Counted from the first letter of the stretch, positions 21,043-32,203 are shown. The stretch is 64,000 nucleotides of DNA from Coenobita brevimanus (GCA_032717465.1 CM064665.1:26144011-26208010); one strand, 5' to 3'. Notes: generated by a model not told the origin, from the sequence alone. Program-made: numbers and translations.

Positions 21043-21287
21043 GTATAGAGGGATGCCTTCATGCAGTGGCACTGATATAACCATGTAGCCAGTATAGAGG
21101 GATGCCTTCATGCAGTGGCACTGATATAACCATGTACCCAGTATAGAGGGATGCCTTCATGCAGTGGCACTGATATAACCATGTAGCCAGTATAGAGGGA
21201 TGCCTTCATGCAGTGGCACTGATATAACCATGTAGCCAGTATAGAGGGATGCCTTCATGCAGTGGCACCGATATAACCATGTACCCA
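21043..21287 (+). repeat. 49-bp tandem repeat, five copies
   Basis: The unit begins GTATAGAGGGATGCCTTCAT and contains AGTGGCACTGATATAACC. Units start at 21043, 21092, 21141, 21190 and 21239 and differ by single substitutions. A single related copy lies near 11845. Confidence 0.9.
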
Positions 21288-21582
21288 GTCTTGTTATCCC
21301 CTGAAAGGATGAGGATTGACTACAAGATAAGGGCTTGTAGTTCACTGGCTCACCTTCAGAGGAGCCTGGGACTACAGCAGCAGGAAAAACATCATATTGA
21401 TAAAGATGATCAGTTATTTATGATCATCAGCACAATAAGAAATATTACCATCATATTGATCTTTTTTCCTGCTGTACTATAACACTAGGGCCCATATTGT
21501 CATCAGTTAACTTGCTAATATCTCTTCCTATGCAGTTATTCTGTTTATTACTCTAGTAACACAATGTCTCTCTCCCTACCAG

Positions 21583-21656
21583 GCTGCAGCAATCCACCCT
21601 CCCTGTTGTCCAAGCTCCTCAACTCACTGCTTCCAACATCCATCACATCATCATAG
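21583..21656 (+). CDS. Putative terminal exon, unidentified host gene
   Basis: The acceptor TGTCTCTCTCCCTACCAG is strong. In the phase left by the donor at 19362 it encodes CSNPPSLLSKLLNSLLPTS and ends in TAG at 21654-21656. An AATAAA occurs at about 22498, far downstream but usable. The coupling of donor phase, acceptor and stop is the best evidence in the window for a host gene. Its function is unknown. Confidence 0.38.
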
Positions 21657-21826
21657 CTAATATTTTATTTATTAACCTTAGGTAGAAGATGGTCATGCAA
21701 ATACTGTAGGTGTGTTTTGTACATATAAATGGTTGTATATTAATTGAACTGGACTAAAGTGATTAAGTGATTATGTACAGAACATTTTTACATTGAAGGT
21801 TGTGTGTGGGGGGGGTTCTATCATTG

Positions 21827-21866
<40 letters not shown>

Positions 21867-22848
21867 AATCCCAGGTTAGAGCTGTAGTACATTATATAAA
21901 GACAGACTTGTGCTTAATGCTCAGCATGTTTCTTAGACACAGACATGAGTAAAGGTGGATCAGTGGATCTTTATCTAAATGCTCCATTATGTCAATTTCT
22001 ATTACCCTTTGCATCAGGAGGACGATTATCTAAAGCTGTTACTAGTAGTTAATTGATACTAAGTCACTGATGTGTGCAGGCAAAAAATTAATGGCTTCTG
22101 AACACTTCACACTGAATGTTTACCGAGGCCATTCAGTATGGGGCCTGAAATGTTTGCTTTCAGAGACAACACTGCAAAAGCCAGTCAGTTTGCCATTAGT
22201 TTCTTGTGATGGCCTGAATAAGTTAATGTAAAATAGATCCACAAAGGCTTCAAAGAATGTCAGAATAACAGTTTGTCTCAATGCACAACCAATATTGCTA
22301 TACTGTTTTTACTCTAACTTGGCCTAAAATTAATCTCTCTTCCATTTTCATTGTACAGTAGTTGTAATGAGATTACCTAGAATATTGTGCTAGTCATGAA
22401 GAAGTGCTATGAAAGTGGTGTGTTCCTGGCATTGAAAGTTAAGGTGAGGAGAGTATAGCCATGTACTGTATATGTATAGTAAATGAATGTTTTTTGAAAA
22501 TAAACTCTTGTATGTACCTTTCTAAAAATTTGTTTCAGTTGCCTGTCTATACCCTATTTACCTGAACTTGGCCCAAATTTCTGTCAGTCTTTTATTCTTG
22601 TGCTAAGTACTGTTTGGAGTACAGCCGTATGTGATGTTGGTATTGTCAGTCAGTTATACCATTGGTCTGTATCACTGTAAAATGTATTAGTGTACAGTGT
22701 AACACTAAAGTTGCCTTCTCAAGCTGGCAGCAAAATAGTCATAACATCATATGGAAGGACATCAAAACTTACAGATTTAAACTTATAAAAAAATATATAA
22801 CCATTTTTGGGGGGCCAGTGATTATATTGCAGTGGCATCTTTAGTACT
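21657..22848. other. Non-coding, (CT)n and a dispersed repeat copy
   Basis: Contains (CT)n at 21832-21861 and a copy of the GTCACGAAGAAGTGCTATG family (about 22315-22440, here TAGTCATGAAGAAGTGCTAT). AATAAA lies at 22498. No gene is seen otherwise. Confidence 0.4.
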
Positions 22849-24226
22849 GTTCCTTTATATAAAGGAAAAGGGGAGAGAGAAGTATGTGGTAACCATAGGG
22901 GTATTTGCCTTCTTAGTGTGACTGGTAAAATATATGGTAGAATACTCATTGATAGGGTTAGGCATATGACAGAGGAGCTAGTTGGAGAAGAACAAGAGGG
23001 ATTTAAGAAGGGAAAAGGGTGTGTAGATAAGATATTTGTTCTAAGATGTTTAGTGGAGAAGTATCTAGAGAAGGGAAGGAAAGTGTATGCTGCCTTCATG
23101 GACTTGGAGAAAGCTTATGACAGTATAGACAGGCAAGGTATGTGGAAGGTATTAAGAATATATGGAGTGGAGGGGAAATTGATGAGTGCTGTGAAGAGTA
23201 TGTACGAAGGAGCTAGGGCTACGGTGCGAGTGGATGGTGAGCTGAGTGAGTTCTTTGATCTCAATGTGGGACTGAAACAGGGTTGTGTGATGTCTCCAGT
23301 GCTGTTTAATATATACATGGATGGGGTTGTAAAGGAGGTGCAAGGTAGGGCAGTGGATGTGGGGCTGGCTGTAATGAATGAGGGTGAGATTTGGAAGCTT
23401 CCGGTGTTGCTGTTTGCTGATGATACAGTATTGTTGAGTGAAGATGAATGGGAGTTGCAAGGTTTGGTGAATGAATTTGGGACAGTGTGTAGGAGGAGGA
23501 ATCTGAAAGTTAATGTAAACAAAAGTAAAGTTATGGTGTTTGAGAGGAATGAAGTCACAGAGTGTGCAGTGAGGTTGGATGGTGAGGATATGGAGAATGT
23601 GAGTGCATTCAAGTACAGTACTTGGGTAGTGTGATGAGTAAGGATGGAACTTTGGGGGATGAAGTGCGTGAAAGGGTACAGCAGGGAAGGAAGGTTGTTG
23701 GCACACTGAAAGCAGTGATGAGAAATAGGGAGGTGAGTATGGAAGTTAAGAAGTCACTGCATGATGGTATTGTGATCCCTACCCTGACGTATGGAAGCGA
23801 GGCATGGACCTTGCAAGAGGGGAACAAGTCAAGAGTGAGAGCAGTGGAAATGAGTTACTTGAGAGGAGCATGTGGGGTGACATGGAGGGACAGGTTGACG
23901 AATGAAGAAGTGAAGGAACGTTGTAGGGTAGATGTGGATGTGGTTGAGAAGATTAGGAGAAATACACTGAGGTGGTTTGGACATGTGAAGAGAATGGAAA
24001 ATGAAAGACTGACTATGAGGGTGTATGTAGGTGAGGTGGAGGGAGGGAGAGGGAGGGGTAGACCGAGGATGATGTGGAGGGATGGAGTTCAGAGGTATAT
24101 GAGGGAGGGGGGAGTGAGTTAGAGGGAGGGCAGTCAAATGGTAGGTGACAGAGCGACTTGGAGGCGTTTTGTCTGCGGCTACCCTTTGCGGGATTAGGGC
24201 GTCGGGCTATAGATAGATAGATAGTA
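22849..24226 (+). pseudogene. RTE LINE ORF2, 5'-truncated, frameshifted
   Basis: It starts inside the segment VPLYKGKGEREVCGNHRG and continues through RT. Motif A is FMDLEKAYD, motif B is GLKQGCVMSPV and motif C is the intact FADD. A 5-bp tandem duplication (AGTAC twice, 23612-23621) shifts the frame in FKYLGSVMSKDG. The second frame runs 23622-24122 through GSEAWTLQEG, GHVKRMENERL and GRGRGRPRMMWRDG. A TAG replaces the Trp codon of GVSW (24119-24121). The 3' end finishes with GGGCTATAGATAGATAGATAG. It is of the same subfamily as 43085-45288 (RHMTEELVGEEQ, EGNKSRVRA). Confidence 0.85.
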
Positions 24227-24239
24227 TACAGAAAGTCCT

Positions 24240-24375
24240 TTGAGATGGCATTAGGAGAGACACTGAGGTGGTTTGGCCATGTGTGGAGGATGGAGCATAA
24301 GAGACTAACTAGGAGAATGTATGAGAGTGAGGTGGAGAGGAGGAGGACGAGGAGGAGATGGAGGGAGACTTATGA
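24240..24375 (+). mobile_element. RTE LINE 3' fragment
   Basis: Only GGCATTAGGAGAGACACTGA, the GHV-RME segment and the EVE-RRRRR segment are present. It merges into the minisatellite that follows, whose unit may derive from this LINE region. Confidence 0.6.
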
Positions 24376-24975
24376 AGAGGGCTGCCTGTGTTAGGAGGAG
24401 GGCTGTGTTAGAGGAGGGCTGTCTGTGTTAGGAAGGCTGTGTTAGGAGGAGGGCTGTGTTAGAGGAGGGCTGCCTGTGTTAGGAGGAGGGCTGCCTGTGT
24501 TAGAGGAGGGCTGTCTGTGTTAGGAGAAGGGCTGTGTTAGGAGGAGGGCTGTGTTAGAGGAGGGCTGTCTGTGTTAGGAGGAGGGCTGCCTGTGTTAGAG
24601 GAGGGCTGTCTGTGTTAGGAGAAGGGCTGTGTTAGGAGGAGGGCTGTGTTAGGAGGAGGGCTGTGTTAGGAGGAGGGCTGTGTTAGGAGGAGGGCTGTCT
24701 GTGTTAGGAGGAGGGCTGTGTTAGAGGAGGGCTGTCTGTGTTAGGAGGAGGGCTGGCTGTGTTAGGAGGAGGGCTGTGTTAGAGGTGGGCTGTCTGTGTT
24801 AGGAGGAGGGCTGTGTTAGAGGAGGGCTGTCTGTGTTAGGAGAAGGGCTGTGTTAGGAGGAGGGCTGTGTTAGGAGGAGGGCTGTGTTAGGAGGAGGGCT
24901 GTCTGTGTTAGGAGGAGGGCTGGCTGTGTTAGGAGGAGGGCTGGCTGTGTTAGGAGGAGGGTTGGCTGTGTTATC
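24376..24975 (+). repeat. GAGGGCTGTGTTAG minisatellite
   Basis: Some 600 bp of two alternating units, GAGGAGGGCTGTGTTAG (17 bp) and a longer form with an extra CTGTCTGT or CTGCCTGT, in no fixed order. It follows directly on an RTE fragment. Confidence 0.85.
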
Positions 24976-25435
24976 CAAGCCACTGTAGGTACCGTACAAG
25001 TGGTGGCCTTTTATCCAAGCCATTATCAGTGTAGTTATGGTTATTCCTTTGCCTTATGCCTTAAAGGAGACCCAAATACCGATTCCTTTGGCACCTGTTG
25101 CACTGTCATCAAAGCCGCTCTACGTTCCAGGCTTATGTCACAGTCACCCTTGCCAAAAGCCATCAGGGGTTTTCTGTTAGGTAGACACTGCCCCCTTATC
25201 AAAGCTTATTACTGCTCTGAATGTGGCCCAGAAACAATACTCTACTTCTTCGTGACCAGCATTGTACTGAATTAGTCTTAAGTGTTCTAAGTGGCTCTGG
25301 AGATAACGTAACAACTCTTCCTTAGCGACTTAATACAACTTAATACTGTATATGCAATACCGGTCAGTCTGCCCTTGTTTATCACTGGTACCAAATAACT
25401 AAAATACAGCACCAGTTCTGGCCGCAAACCTACCA
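24976..25435. other. Unassigned sequence
   Basis: No supported gene. A 91-codon open frame (25000-25275) has no recognisable motif. Confidence 0.25.
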
Positions 25436-25770
25436 GGGCCGTGGTGGCCGAGTAAGGAGGGAGGTGGCCTGCCACCTGGAAGACCCGGGTTCAAATCCCG
25501 GGTGATAGAGGTATATTTAAACATGTGGCAGTGTCCTTAGTGGCTTGTCATTTGGACCCGGGTTCGACTCCCGGTTGACTTAGAGGTTAATTAAGGTTGT
25601 TTGGCAGTCACGCAGTGACCTGGCGGGGGTGTGGGCAGTCACGTAGTTGAACTGCCGGGGGGGAATGTAAAAGTCTACAATTACACACACACGCACACAT
25701 CCACCAAGACAGACATACAGAGATCCACACAGTAAGACAGACACACCCACCTACAGCAGAACACATGCAT
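25436..25770 (+). mobile_element. tRNA-derived SINE with (CA)-rich tail
   Basis: The A box is TGGCCGAGTAAGG (25445-25457) and the B box is GGTTCAAATCC (25488-25498), inside CCCGGGTTCAAATCCCGGG. A second B-box-like stem, CCGGGTTCGACTCCCGG, is at 25559-25575. The tail is rich in CACACA and ACAGACA. It faces a similar element in the opposite orientation across a palindrome. Confidence 0.6.
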
Positions 25771-25876
25771 CAGGGTGGGGCGTGGAAGGCAGGGGGTTTT
25801 ATTGCAAAGTCCAAAAAAGGGTATACCTTTTTTGGACTTTGCAATAAAACCCCCCTACCTTCCACGCCCTACCCTG
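25771..25876. repeat. Near-perfect palindrome, about 50-bp arms
   Basis: The left arm, 25771-25820, pairs with 25826-25876 around a 5-base loop (GTATA), with two mismatches and one extra base. The inner arm includes GCAAAGTCCAAAAAAGG. Such a hairpin is prone to deletion, so its near-perfect state suggests recent formation. Confidence 0.9.
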
Positions 25877-25879
25877 AAG

Positions 25880-26105
25880 GACCATTTTATGTGTGTTTGG
25901 CTGTACGTGTGTGGAGTGCTTGAGTGTATGTGTGTGTCTTCAAGTATGTGAATTCGTGTATGCACGTGTGTTGCAAGTCACTACGGACCCGCTACAAACA
26001 TTGTTAAACTTTCACCTCTATCCTTCCGGGAATCGAACCCGGGTCACTTAATTTAGAGAGCCAAGCCTATACAGACTCTGCCATCACGCTCATACAATGT
26101 GATCA
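25880..26105 (-). mobile_element. tRNA-derived SINE, inverted
   Basis: The reverse complement carries the B-box stem CCCGGGTTCGATTCCCGG (plus strand about 26027-26044) and an A-box-like GAGCGTGATGGCAGAG upstream. The tail (plus strand 25895-25980) is GTGTGT-rich. It mirrors the SINE at 25436-25770. Confidence 0.5.
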
Positions 26106-26933
26106 AAAACTGCTACTGTATTTTCCTAAGTTGTTACCTTCAAAAAACAAAGTAATATTAAAGTGCACCATGCAGAATAAGTTGCTAAGGAAGCGTTGTT
26201 ACGATCTAGAGGCACTTAGAATGCATAAGACTAATTTAATGCTAGTCACGAAGAAGTAAAGAGTATCGTATATCTACTTATATACAGTATAGGAAGCAAA
26301 TAAAACAGGACTTAGTGTTTTTTTTCTCGTTTTTATTTGGCATAATTTACAATGCATTCCATACCTTGCCTGTATTACTGTTATTTACCGTATCTGTCAG
26401 GCTCCTATGCACTCGGCTGGACCAAATCGCCTCTTGTCAGCTGTAAAGAAATGCTAGAGTTATTCCAATCATGCGGGCGTTAGTGCTGACAGTGTATTAA
26501 CTCTCTAAGGCTCCTATGACTCGCCCTCAGCTCAGTAAAATCGTCTGGTTTAACTGCAATGTCACTAGAATTGTCCCGAACATCAGGGGGTTAATAAATG
26601 CCTAAGCTAACCCTCTAATGCTTGGCAGTGCTCTATGTTCAGTTGACGGAGGGACTATGCTGTTTGGCTGAGAGAAATTCAAAGGAGTCTGGCAGAGATG
26701 ATGCGATAAATACTCACACTAGCCTGGCTATATATGCACTTGCCATCTCCCCATCTCCATTTCTGACCTGTAGCAAACACTAGAATACGATGCTACAGTA
26801 GTCACGAAGCAGTGCTATGAAGTGGATGCAGGGCCGTAGTATTGTTTTTGCCTCTGAGCTACGGGAATAACCTACAACAGGACGAAAAATTCCACCCACT
26901 TCATCTATACTTACGACTCAGCATTCAAGAGAG
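26106..26933. other. Non-coding with dispersed repeat copies
   Basis: GTCACGAAGAAGT family remnants lie near 26245 and 26792. The second extends to GCCTCTGAGCTACGGGAATA. No gene is supported. Confidence 0.4.
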
Positions 26934-26973
26934 AGACAGACAGACAGACAGGCGGACAGACAGACAGACAGAG
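26934..26973 (+). repeat. (GACA)n microsatellite
   Basis: GACAGACAGACA repeats with one GGCGGACA interruption. Confidence 0.9.
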
Positions 26974-27111
26974 AGGGCAATTTTAGGCCAAGTTAGAGTA
27001 AAAAGAGAGGTCTGGACCGCTTGACCTCCTCCCGTCGCACAATGCAGCGGTGGCGCCATCTAATGCGTGGAATGCGCGAGTGCCAGGTCATTTCAGTACG
27101 AGGACGCATGT

Positions 27112-27310
27112 CAGTTTTTCGAAATGGAGAGGTTAGATATAAATTCCAGTGAGTCCTTCCATAAGACAAGGCTACCTGAAGCTACATAACATCCTCTGGC
27201 GGTATCAGAAATAAAGTATAATACGTCTACACTACATAAAAACATCTGTCCACCTCCAGGACTCGATCCCTGGCGCCTAGAACAACGCATTCCATCTGCT
27301 GACGTCATTT
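27112..27310 (-). mobile_element. Possible tRNA-derived SINE
   Basis: On the minus strand GGCGCCAGGGATCGAGTCCTGG (plus strand about 27256-27278) resembles a T-arm with a B box, preceded by CAGCAGATGGAATGCG. The A box is weak. The upstream 27020-27110 is CG-rich without a gene. Confidence 0.35.
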
Positions 27311-27445
27311 TTTACTCTTTCTCATTGCCAGGCTTCAGAGGATTCCAAGCAGCTTAAGGAAACCCACTCAAGATGATGGCACAGAAACCGTCTTCATTAA
27401 CTGCCAGACTGAGAACGACTTATTACATTTGTTCTGACTAATATT

Positions 27446-28572
27446 ACACCTCACCCAACCCCACCCCACCCCCCTGCACCCCACCCAACACTACTCCACC
27501 CACTGCACCCCACCCAACCCCCTGCACCCCACCCAACCCCCTGCACCCCACCCAACCCAATTCCAACCCACTGCACCCCACCCAACCCCCTCCTACCCCA
27601 CCCAACCCCGATCCTACCCCACTGCACCCCACCCAACCCCCTCCTACCCCACTGTACCCCACCCAACCCCCTCCTACCCCACCCAACCCCACTCCTACCC
27701 CACTGCACCCCACCCAACCCCACTCCTATCCCACTGCACCCCACCCAACCCCAATTCCAACCCCCTGCACCCCACCCAAACCCCTCCTACCCCACCCAAC
27801 CCCGATCCTACCACACTGCACCCCACCCAACCCCCTCCTACCCCACTGTACCCCACCCAACCCCCTCCTACCCTACCCAACCCCAATCCTACCCCACTGC
27901 ACCCCACCCAACCCCCTCCTATCCCACTGCACCCCACCCAACCCCACTTCTAACCCTCTGCACCCCACCCAACCCCCTCCTACCCCACCCAACCCCACTC
28001 CTATCCCACTGCACCCCACCCAACCCCAATCCTACCCCTCTGCACCCCACCCAACCCCACTCCAACCCCCTGCACCCCACTCCAACCCCACTCCACCCAC
28101 TGAACCCAATCCTACCCCACTGCACCCCACCCAACCCACTCCTACTCCACTGCACCCCACCCAACCCCAATACTACCCCACTGAACCCCACCCAACCCCA
28201 CTCCACCCACTGAACCCAATCCTACCCCACTGCACCCCACCCAACCCCAATACTACCCCACTGCACCCCACCCAACCCCGATCCTATTCCTCTGCACCCC
28301 ACCCAACCCCCTCCTACCCCACTGCACCCCACCCAACCCTCTCCTAGCCCACTGAACACCATCCAACCCCACTGCACCCCACCCAACCCCACTCCTACCC
28401 CACCTCACCCCACCCAACCCCAATCCTACCCCACCGCACCCCACTCCTACCCCACTGCACCCCACCCAACCCCAATCCTACCCCACTGCATCCCACCCAA
28501 CCCCAATCCTACCCCACTGCACCCCACCCAACCCCACTCCTACCCCACTGCACCCCACCCAACCCCGATCCT
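27446..28572. repeat. C-rich/G-rich minisatellite, about 31-bp unit
   Basis: Some 1.1 kb of units built from CTGCACCCCACCCAACCCC and CTCCTACCCCA. The complementary strand carries dense runs of three and four G with short spacers, the pattern able to form G-quadruplexes. The glycine-rich minus-strand frames are by-products of the repeat. Confidence 0.9.
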
Positions 28573-28724
28573 TCAGACCGATGGGGACAGGTGCTAGGAG
28601 CCTAATTAATCTTGCCACCACACCTGTCTTTTCGCCTCATAGTGATTACCGCCATTTTTTCCGTTTTTTTTGTCTAATTCTCGTAATGAAGTTATACCTC
28701 TGACTAAAAAGCTTCCTGGCATGA

Positions 28725-28841
28725 GATTATTATTATTATTATTATGTTTTCATACCGCACGAGAGAGAGAGAGAGAGAGAGGGAGAGAGGAAGGGGGGAG
28801 AAATAAGACGTCACCAAAGGAAGGGTTTGACGAAATAATGT

Positions 28842-28921
<80 letters not shown>

Positions 28922-28970
28922 TCATCATCATCATCATCATCATCATATTATTATTATTATTATTACTGCC
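28725..28970. repeat. Compound microsatellite
   Basis: In order: (ATT)n at 28728-28744, (GA)n at 28761-28780, (GT)n at 28842-28890, (GA)n at 28891-28917, (CAT)n at 28921-28946, (ATT)n at 28947-28965. Confidence 0.95.
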
Positions 28971-29004
28971 CTCTCTCCATCTTCACTGCTGGGATGTAAC
29001 AATA

Positions 29005-29140
29005 GATTAACGTTGGAATATGATGCTAGTCACGAAGAAGTGTTCTGTAAGTGGAGCCGCAGCATTGTCTTATTCTGCCCCTGAGCTACGTGAAATAAAC
29101 TCTAATATGATGCTAGTCACGAAGAAGTGCTATGCCACAA
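29005..29140 (+). repeat. Two tandem copies of the GTCACGAAGAAGTG family
   Basis: TGATGCTAGTCACGAAGAAG occurs at 29020 and again at 29107. Between them lies the typical body with CAGCATTGTCTTATTCTGCC and GTGAAATAAACTC. Confidence 0.7.
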
Positions 29141-30480
29141 ACAGTTTCCGTGTCACCTTGTCCAGCATCTGTCTGTCCTCCCTCCAGTTCACACTCTCCT
29201 CATGCATAGATCTCTCCACCATACCCCTCCATCTCTTCCTCGGTCTCCCTCTCCCTCTATCACGCTCCACCTCACTCACAGACACTCTCCTAGTCAGTCT
29301 CTCACTCTCCATTATCTCCACGTGGCCAAATCATCTCAGGGTGCTTTTCCCAACACTTCCAAACACATCCACATCAACACCATAACGCTCCTCCACATCC
29401 TCATTTGTCTGTCTCTCCACCTAACTCCACATCCACATCAACACCACAACGCTCCTCCACATCCTCATTTGTCTGTCTGTCTCTGTAACTCCACATCCAC
29501 ATCAACACCACGACGCTCCTTTATTTCCTTATTTGTCTGTCTGTCTCTCCACGTAACTCCACATCCACATCAACACCACAACGCTCCATCACTTCCCCAT
29601 ATGTCTGTCTGTCTCTCCACGTAACTCCACATCCACATCATCACCACAGCATCCTCCACATCCTCATTTGTCTGTCTGTCTCTCCACGTAACTCCACATC
29701 CACATCATCACCACAGCATCCTTCACATCCTTATTTGTCTGTCTGTCTCTCCACGTAACTCTACATCCACACAGACACCGCAACACTCCTTTACTTTCTT
29801 ATTTGTCTGTCTGTCTCTCCACGTAACTCCACATCCACATCAACGCCTCAACGCTCCTTCACATCCTCATTTGTCTGTCTGTCTCTCCATGTAACGCTAC
29901 ATTCACAGACACCACAACGCTCCTTTACTTCCTTATTTGTATGTCTCTCCACGTAACTCTACATCCACACAGACACCACAACGCTCCTTCACATCCTCAT
30001 TTGTCTGTCTGTCTCTCTATGTAACTCCACATCCACATCAACACCACAACGCTCCTTCACTTCCTTATTTGTCTGTCTGTCTCTCCATGTAACTCCACAT
30101 CCACGTCAACATCACAACACTTCTTCACTCCCTTATTTGTGTGGCTGTCTCCCCACGTAACTCCACATCCACATCAACACCACAATGCTCCTTCACATCC
30201 TCATTTGTCTGTCTGTCTGTCAACCTAACTCCACAGTCACATTAACGCCACGACGCTACTTCACTTCCATAATTGTGTGGCTGTCTCTCCACGGAACTCC
30301 ACATCCACATCATCACCACAACGCTCCTTTACTTCCTTATTTGTCTGTCTGTCTCTCCACGTAACTCCACATCTACATCAACACCACAGCGTTCCTTTAC
30401 TTCTCATTTGTCTGTCTGTCTCTCCACGTAGCTCCACATTCCTCTCAGATAACTTATTTCCACACCACTTTCACACATAT
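29141..30480 (-). mobile_element. RTE LINE fragment with internal 68-bp tandem amplification
   Basis: The outer parts are ordinary RTE ORF2. At 29141-29390 the complement codes the GRGRGRPRKRW, SVSEVE and EIMESERLTRRV regions, and at 30440-30480 the next upstream codons follow. Between them, about 29390-30440, one segment of some 68 bp is repeated roughly 15 times. Each unit has ACTCCACATCCACATCAACA, the CACAACGCTCC line and TTTGTCTGTCTGTCTCTCCA. The unit corresponds to the ORF2 stretch coding TWRDRLTNE..KEHCGVDVD. Copies vary by substitutions and 2-4 bp indels. Confidence 0.8.
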
Positions 30481-30764
30481 AAGGACGATTTGGTTCATCT
30501 CAAAGAACTAGTAATTATCAAAGAACTGATGAACAATATCCTCGCTTACCTTTGTTCATCTCGGCAAGATGGGCAAGCTGTTTGGACACTATCAACACTC
30601 AGTATACACACAGCTCGAGCGTCCTCCCCCTCTCACGGTTAGGGGGTGACTGACGGGATTCGAAGCTCCTATGGTTCACCGAGCTCTAGTTCGAGATGAA
30701 AGACTCGTTTTTATCCTGCTGATTAATATTTATCTTTAATATGATCTGTATCTATTTATCTGTC

Positions 30765-31115
30765 TATCTAAAGTCAGACGCCTTAATCCCGTAAGGGGTG
30801 TCCACAAACAACTCGCCTCCATGTCGCCCTGTCCCCCGCCATGTCGCAGGTATATGAGAGGGGGGTGTAAGTTGGGGGGAAACCCCTAACTTACACTCCC
30901 CTCTCATATACCTCTCTACTTCATCCCTCCATCTCTCCTCCCCCATCTCACATACACTCCTAGTTAGTCTCATCCTCCATCCCTCCCACTTTCATCCCAT
31001 CCCTCAAACTATACCTCCCTCCTCCATCCCTCCGTGTCTTCCTCGGTCTTCTCCTCGCTCTCCTCCCCCTCCACCTCACTCATAAACACTCCTAGTTAGT
31101 CTCTCACCCTTCATA
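30765..31115 (-). mobile_element. RTE LINE 3' fragment(s) with internal hairpin
   Basis: The start is the inverted 3' tail (CAGACGCCTTAATCCCGTAA), then complementary GHP, ATWR and RYMR segments. An inverted duplication at 30848-30911 pairs AGGTATATGAGAGGGGGGTG with its complement. A second partial copy of the GRPRM/EVE region follows at about 31010-31110. Confidence 0.7.
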
Positions 31116-31207
31116 CTCCCAGCGCTAATTTAGTCGTCTGGGTTGATGATATTCACCTGAAATAACACATTTTTATTTATCTCTGCTGGTGTGCATCCCA
31201 ACTCCGA

Positions 31208-31283
31208 CCATGGTAGTGGTGGTGGTGGTGGTAGTAGTGGTGGTGGTGGAGGTGGTGGTGGTGGTGGAGGTGGTAGTAGAAGC

Positions 31284-31321
<38 letters not shown>

Positions 31322-31326
31322 AGGTG

Positions 31327-31361
<35 letters not shown>

Positions 31362-32092
31362 GGTGGTGGTGGAGGTGGTAGTAGAAGCAGTAGTAACAGT
31401 AGTAATGGTGGTGGTGGTGGTGGTAGTAATAGTAGAGGTGGAGGTGGTAGTAGAAGCAGTAGTAGTAGTAGTAGTAATAGTAGTAGTAGCAGTAGCAGTA
31501 GTGGTGGTGGAGGTGGTAGTAGAAGCAGTAGCAGTAGTAGAAGTAGTAGAAGCAGTAGTAGTAGAAGTAGTAGCAGTAGTAGTAGTAGTAGTAGTGGTTG
31601 TGGTGGTGGTGGTGGGAGTCGTAGTGGTGGTGGTAGTAGTGGTATATGTAATACTAGTAGCAGTAGTAGTGCTGATGGTGGTGGTGGTGGTGGTAGTAGT
31701 GGTAGTAGTAGTATATGTAATACTAGTAGCAGTAGTAGTGCTGATGGTGGTGGTGGTAGTAGTAGTAGTAGTGATGGTGGTGGTGGTAGTAGTAGTAGTA
31801 GTGATGGTGGTGGTGGTAGTAGTAGTAGTAGTGGTGGTGGTGGTGGTAGTAGTAGTAGTGGTGGTGTGGGAATAGTAGTTGTTGTGGCGGAGGTACAGTA
31901 TTATTATTATTTAGTTTGTTGTAGCTGTAGTAGTAGCAGTAGTTTGTTGTTGTTGTAATAGTAGTAGTAGTTTGCTATAGTAGTAGTGGTTTGCTGTAGT
32001 TGTAGTAGTAGTCATAGTACAGTAGTTTGATGTAGTTGTAACTAGTAGTTTTTTTCACAGTAGTAGTAGTAGTAGTAGTAGCAGTAGTAAGA
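31208..32092. repeat. (GTG/GTA)n trinucleotide array
   Basis: Some 670 bp of mixed GGT and AGT triplets with a few GAA and GAG variants, then a looser AGT/GTT zone to 32092 with two CAGTAG clusters. It contains a 66-bp duplicated piece marked by ATATGTAATACTAGTAGCAG (31643 and 31713). The long poly-Val, Ser-Gly frames are artefacts. Confidence 0.9.
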
Positions 32093-32203
32093 ATAAGATA
32101 TATCATCCTGCTATCCAGCCTACTTGCCAGGTCAGCTTTCATTGACCTATTCCTGCATCAGCAACCCCTGTAGTGTGGTGTTACAGTGCAGCACCATTAC
32201 CCC

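Noticed and set aside
27444..28465. Glycine/valine/tryptophan-rich minus-strand proteins
   Set aside because: They are translations of the C-rich minisatellite and change frame at unit indels.
31189..31958. Val-rich and Gly/Ser-rich frames of 228 and 255 codons
   Set aside because: They arise purely from a GGT/AGT trinucleotide array.
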